Assembly: GCA_007121755.1 (NCBI GenBank)
Contig: SKJZ01000133.1
Coordinates: 1 to 6,019, forward strand
Length of the DNA: 6,019 nt
Direction of reading: 5' to 3'
Origin: Halorhodospira sp.
GTDB taxonomy: Bacteria; Pseudomonadota; Gammaproteobacteria; Nitrococcales; Halorhodospiraceae
Below the pieces are notes generated by a model. It ran no database searches, had not been told where the DNA came from, and saw only the letters and a program-made list of their open reading frames with translations. Shown piece by piece: positions 5,585-6,019 of this stretch; within the stretch, counting starts at the first letter, position 1; each line of letters opens with the position of its first letter. The translations under genes were made by a program, and so were the position numbers.

Positions 5585-5603
5585 GCACGCCTCCAGGGCG
5601 TGC
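5585..5603 (+). promoter_or_regulatory. Hairpin in the 5' leader of the ybjN-like gene
   Basis: GCACGCC and GGCGTGC form a perfect 7-bp GC-rich stem around a 5-nt loop TCCAG. It ends 21 nt before the start codon. No T-run follows, so it is not an intrinsic terminator. It may affect message stability or be a DNA-binding palindrome; no riboswitch class is recognised. Confidence 0.4.
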
Positions 5604-5624
5604 GTACGCTACGGGACAGAACTA

Positions 5625-6019
5625 ATGCAAAGATCGTTCTTGTGGGTTGCCTTGGCCTTCTTGTTGTTGATGGTTCCGGTGCATGCGGACGAGCGGCAGA
5701 TCGTCGAGCGGGTGACCGCCGCCGAGATGAAGGATTTGCTCCAGGCCGAAGGCTTTGCCGACGTTCAGATACACGGGGGCGAGAACCTGGTCGTCCGGAT
5801 GAACGGCTTGCAGGTGTTGGTTCTGGTGCGCAACGAAACAGTGGTGCAGTTCCGCCTCTACATGCCGGTGGAGACCAGCCTGGACGTCATTAACGAGTGG
5901 AACATGACCAAGATGTTCACCAAGGCGTACCTGGACCAGGACGGCGATCCAGTCCTGGAGATGGACGTCGACCTCGACGGTGGGATCACCGAGGCCCGTC
6001 TCCGTGACGCCATCCGTAC
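5625..6019 (+). CDS. Secreted YbjN-domain protein (3' end outside window)
   Basis: The first 131 codons are present and the frame is open to the window end. Residues 1-21 form a classical signal peptide: a basic start (MQR), a hydrophobic core (FLWVALAFLLLMVPV) and a VHA cleavage site before DERQ, so the mature protein is predicted to be exported to the periplasm. The mature part matches the YbjN family (bacterial sensory transduction regulator domain): a helix-strand start (ERVTAAEMKDLLQAEGF, DVQIHGGENLVVRM) followed by the signature VINEWNMTKMFTKAYLDQDG (89-108) and DPVLEMDVDLDGGIT. The molecular function of this domain is not settled. The ATG at 5625 is chosen because it begins the signal peptide; a weak GGGA lies about 9 nt upstream. 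A good promoter lies at 5514-5542. Confidence 0.85.
   Translation, partial: MQRSFLWVALAFLLLMVPVHADERQIVERVTAAEMKDLLQAEGFADVQIHGGENLVVRMNGLQVLVLVRNETVVQFRLYMPVETSLDVINEWNMTKMFTKAYLDQDGDPVLEMDVDLDGGITEARLRDAIR

Noticed and set aside
5579..5893. 104-codon plus-strand frame overlapping the ybjN-like gene
   Set aside because: The frame starting at 5625 encodes a signal peptide and a recognisable YbjN domain; the other frame is an Arg/Gly-rich shadow.

Overview
The window is GC-rich DNA with three minus-strand tRNA genes that encode their own CCA ends, an AmmeMemoRadiSam gene set, a secreted YbjN-like protein and an IS1634-type insertion sequence. This suits a GC-rich proteobacterium, possibly a gammaproteobacterium. 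The lineage is an inference from gene style only.

Layout. Positions 1-1920 are a complete insertion sequence whose 16-bp terminal inverted repeats (15/16 matching) lie at the first base of the window and at 1905-1920. It carries one 562-residue DDE transposase on the minus strand. The element abuts the remains of a Fic-family gene (1921-2401). That gene keeps the full HPFxDGNGRxxR motif but has lost its 5' part to the IS and its last ~30 codons just short of the 3' end of a tRNA-Ser(CGA) gene. This strip (1-2407) looks like accessory or decaying DNA piled against a tRNA end.

Positions 2466-5194 hold the AmmeMemoRadiSam set. amrA (AMMECR1 domain) and amrB (Memo domain) overlap and are read leftward; amrS (radical SAM) is read rightward from a shared divergent region. 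That region contains a 20-bp near-perfect palindrome. The amrA frame, as read, runs past its expected end into the tRNA-Ser gene, with a C7 run exactly where a one-base change would restore a normal stop.

Positions 5218-5423 hold tRNA-Arg(CCT) and tRNA-Ala(CGC), read leftward toward the end of amrS, with a plausible sigma70-type promoter upstream of tRNA-Ala. From 5514 a good sigma70-type promoter and a 5'-UTR hairpin lead into a signal-peptide-bearing YbjN-domain protein that runs off the window end.

How it works together: the three Amr proteins are known to co-occur in many bacteria and archaea and probably act on one unidentified substrate. The most unusual parts are the amrA/tRNA-Ser junction, the palindrome between amrB and amrS, and the doubly truncated fic remnant at the tRNA 3' end. 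I saw no CRISPR array, no rRNA gene and no clearly undescribed defence or biosynthetic system.
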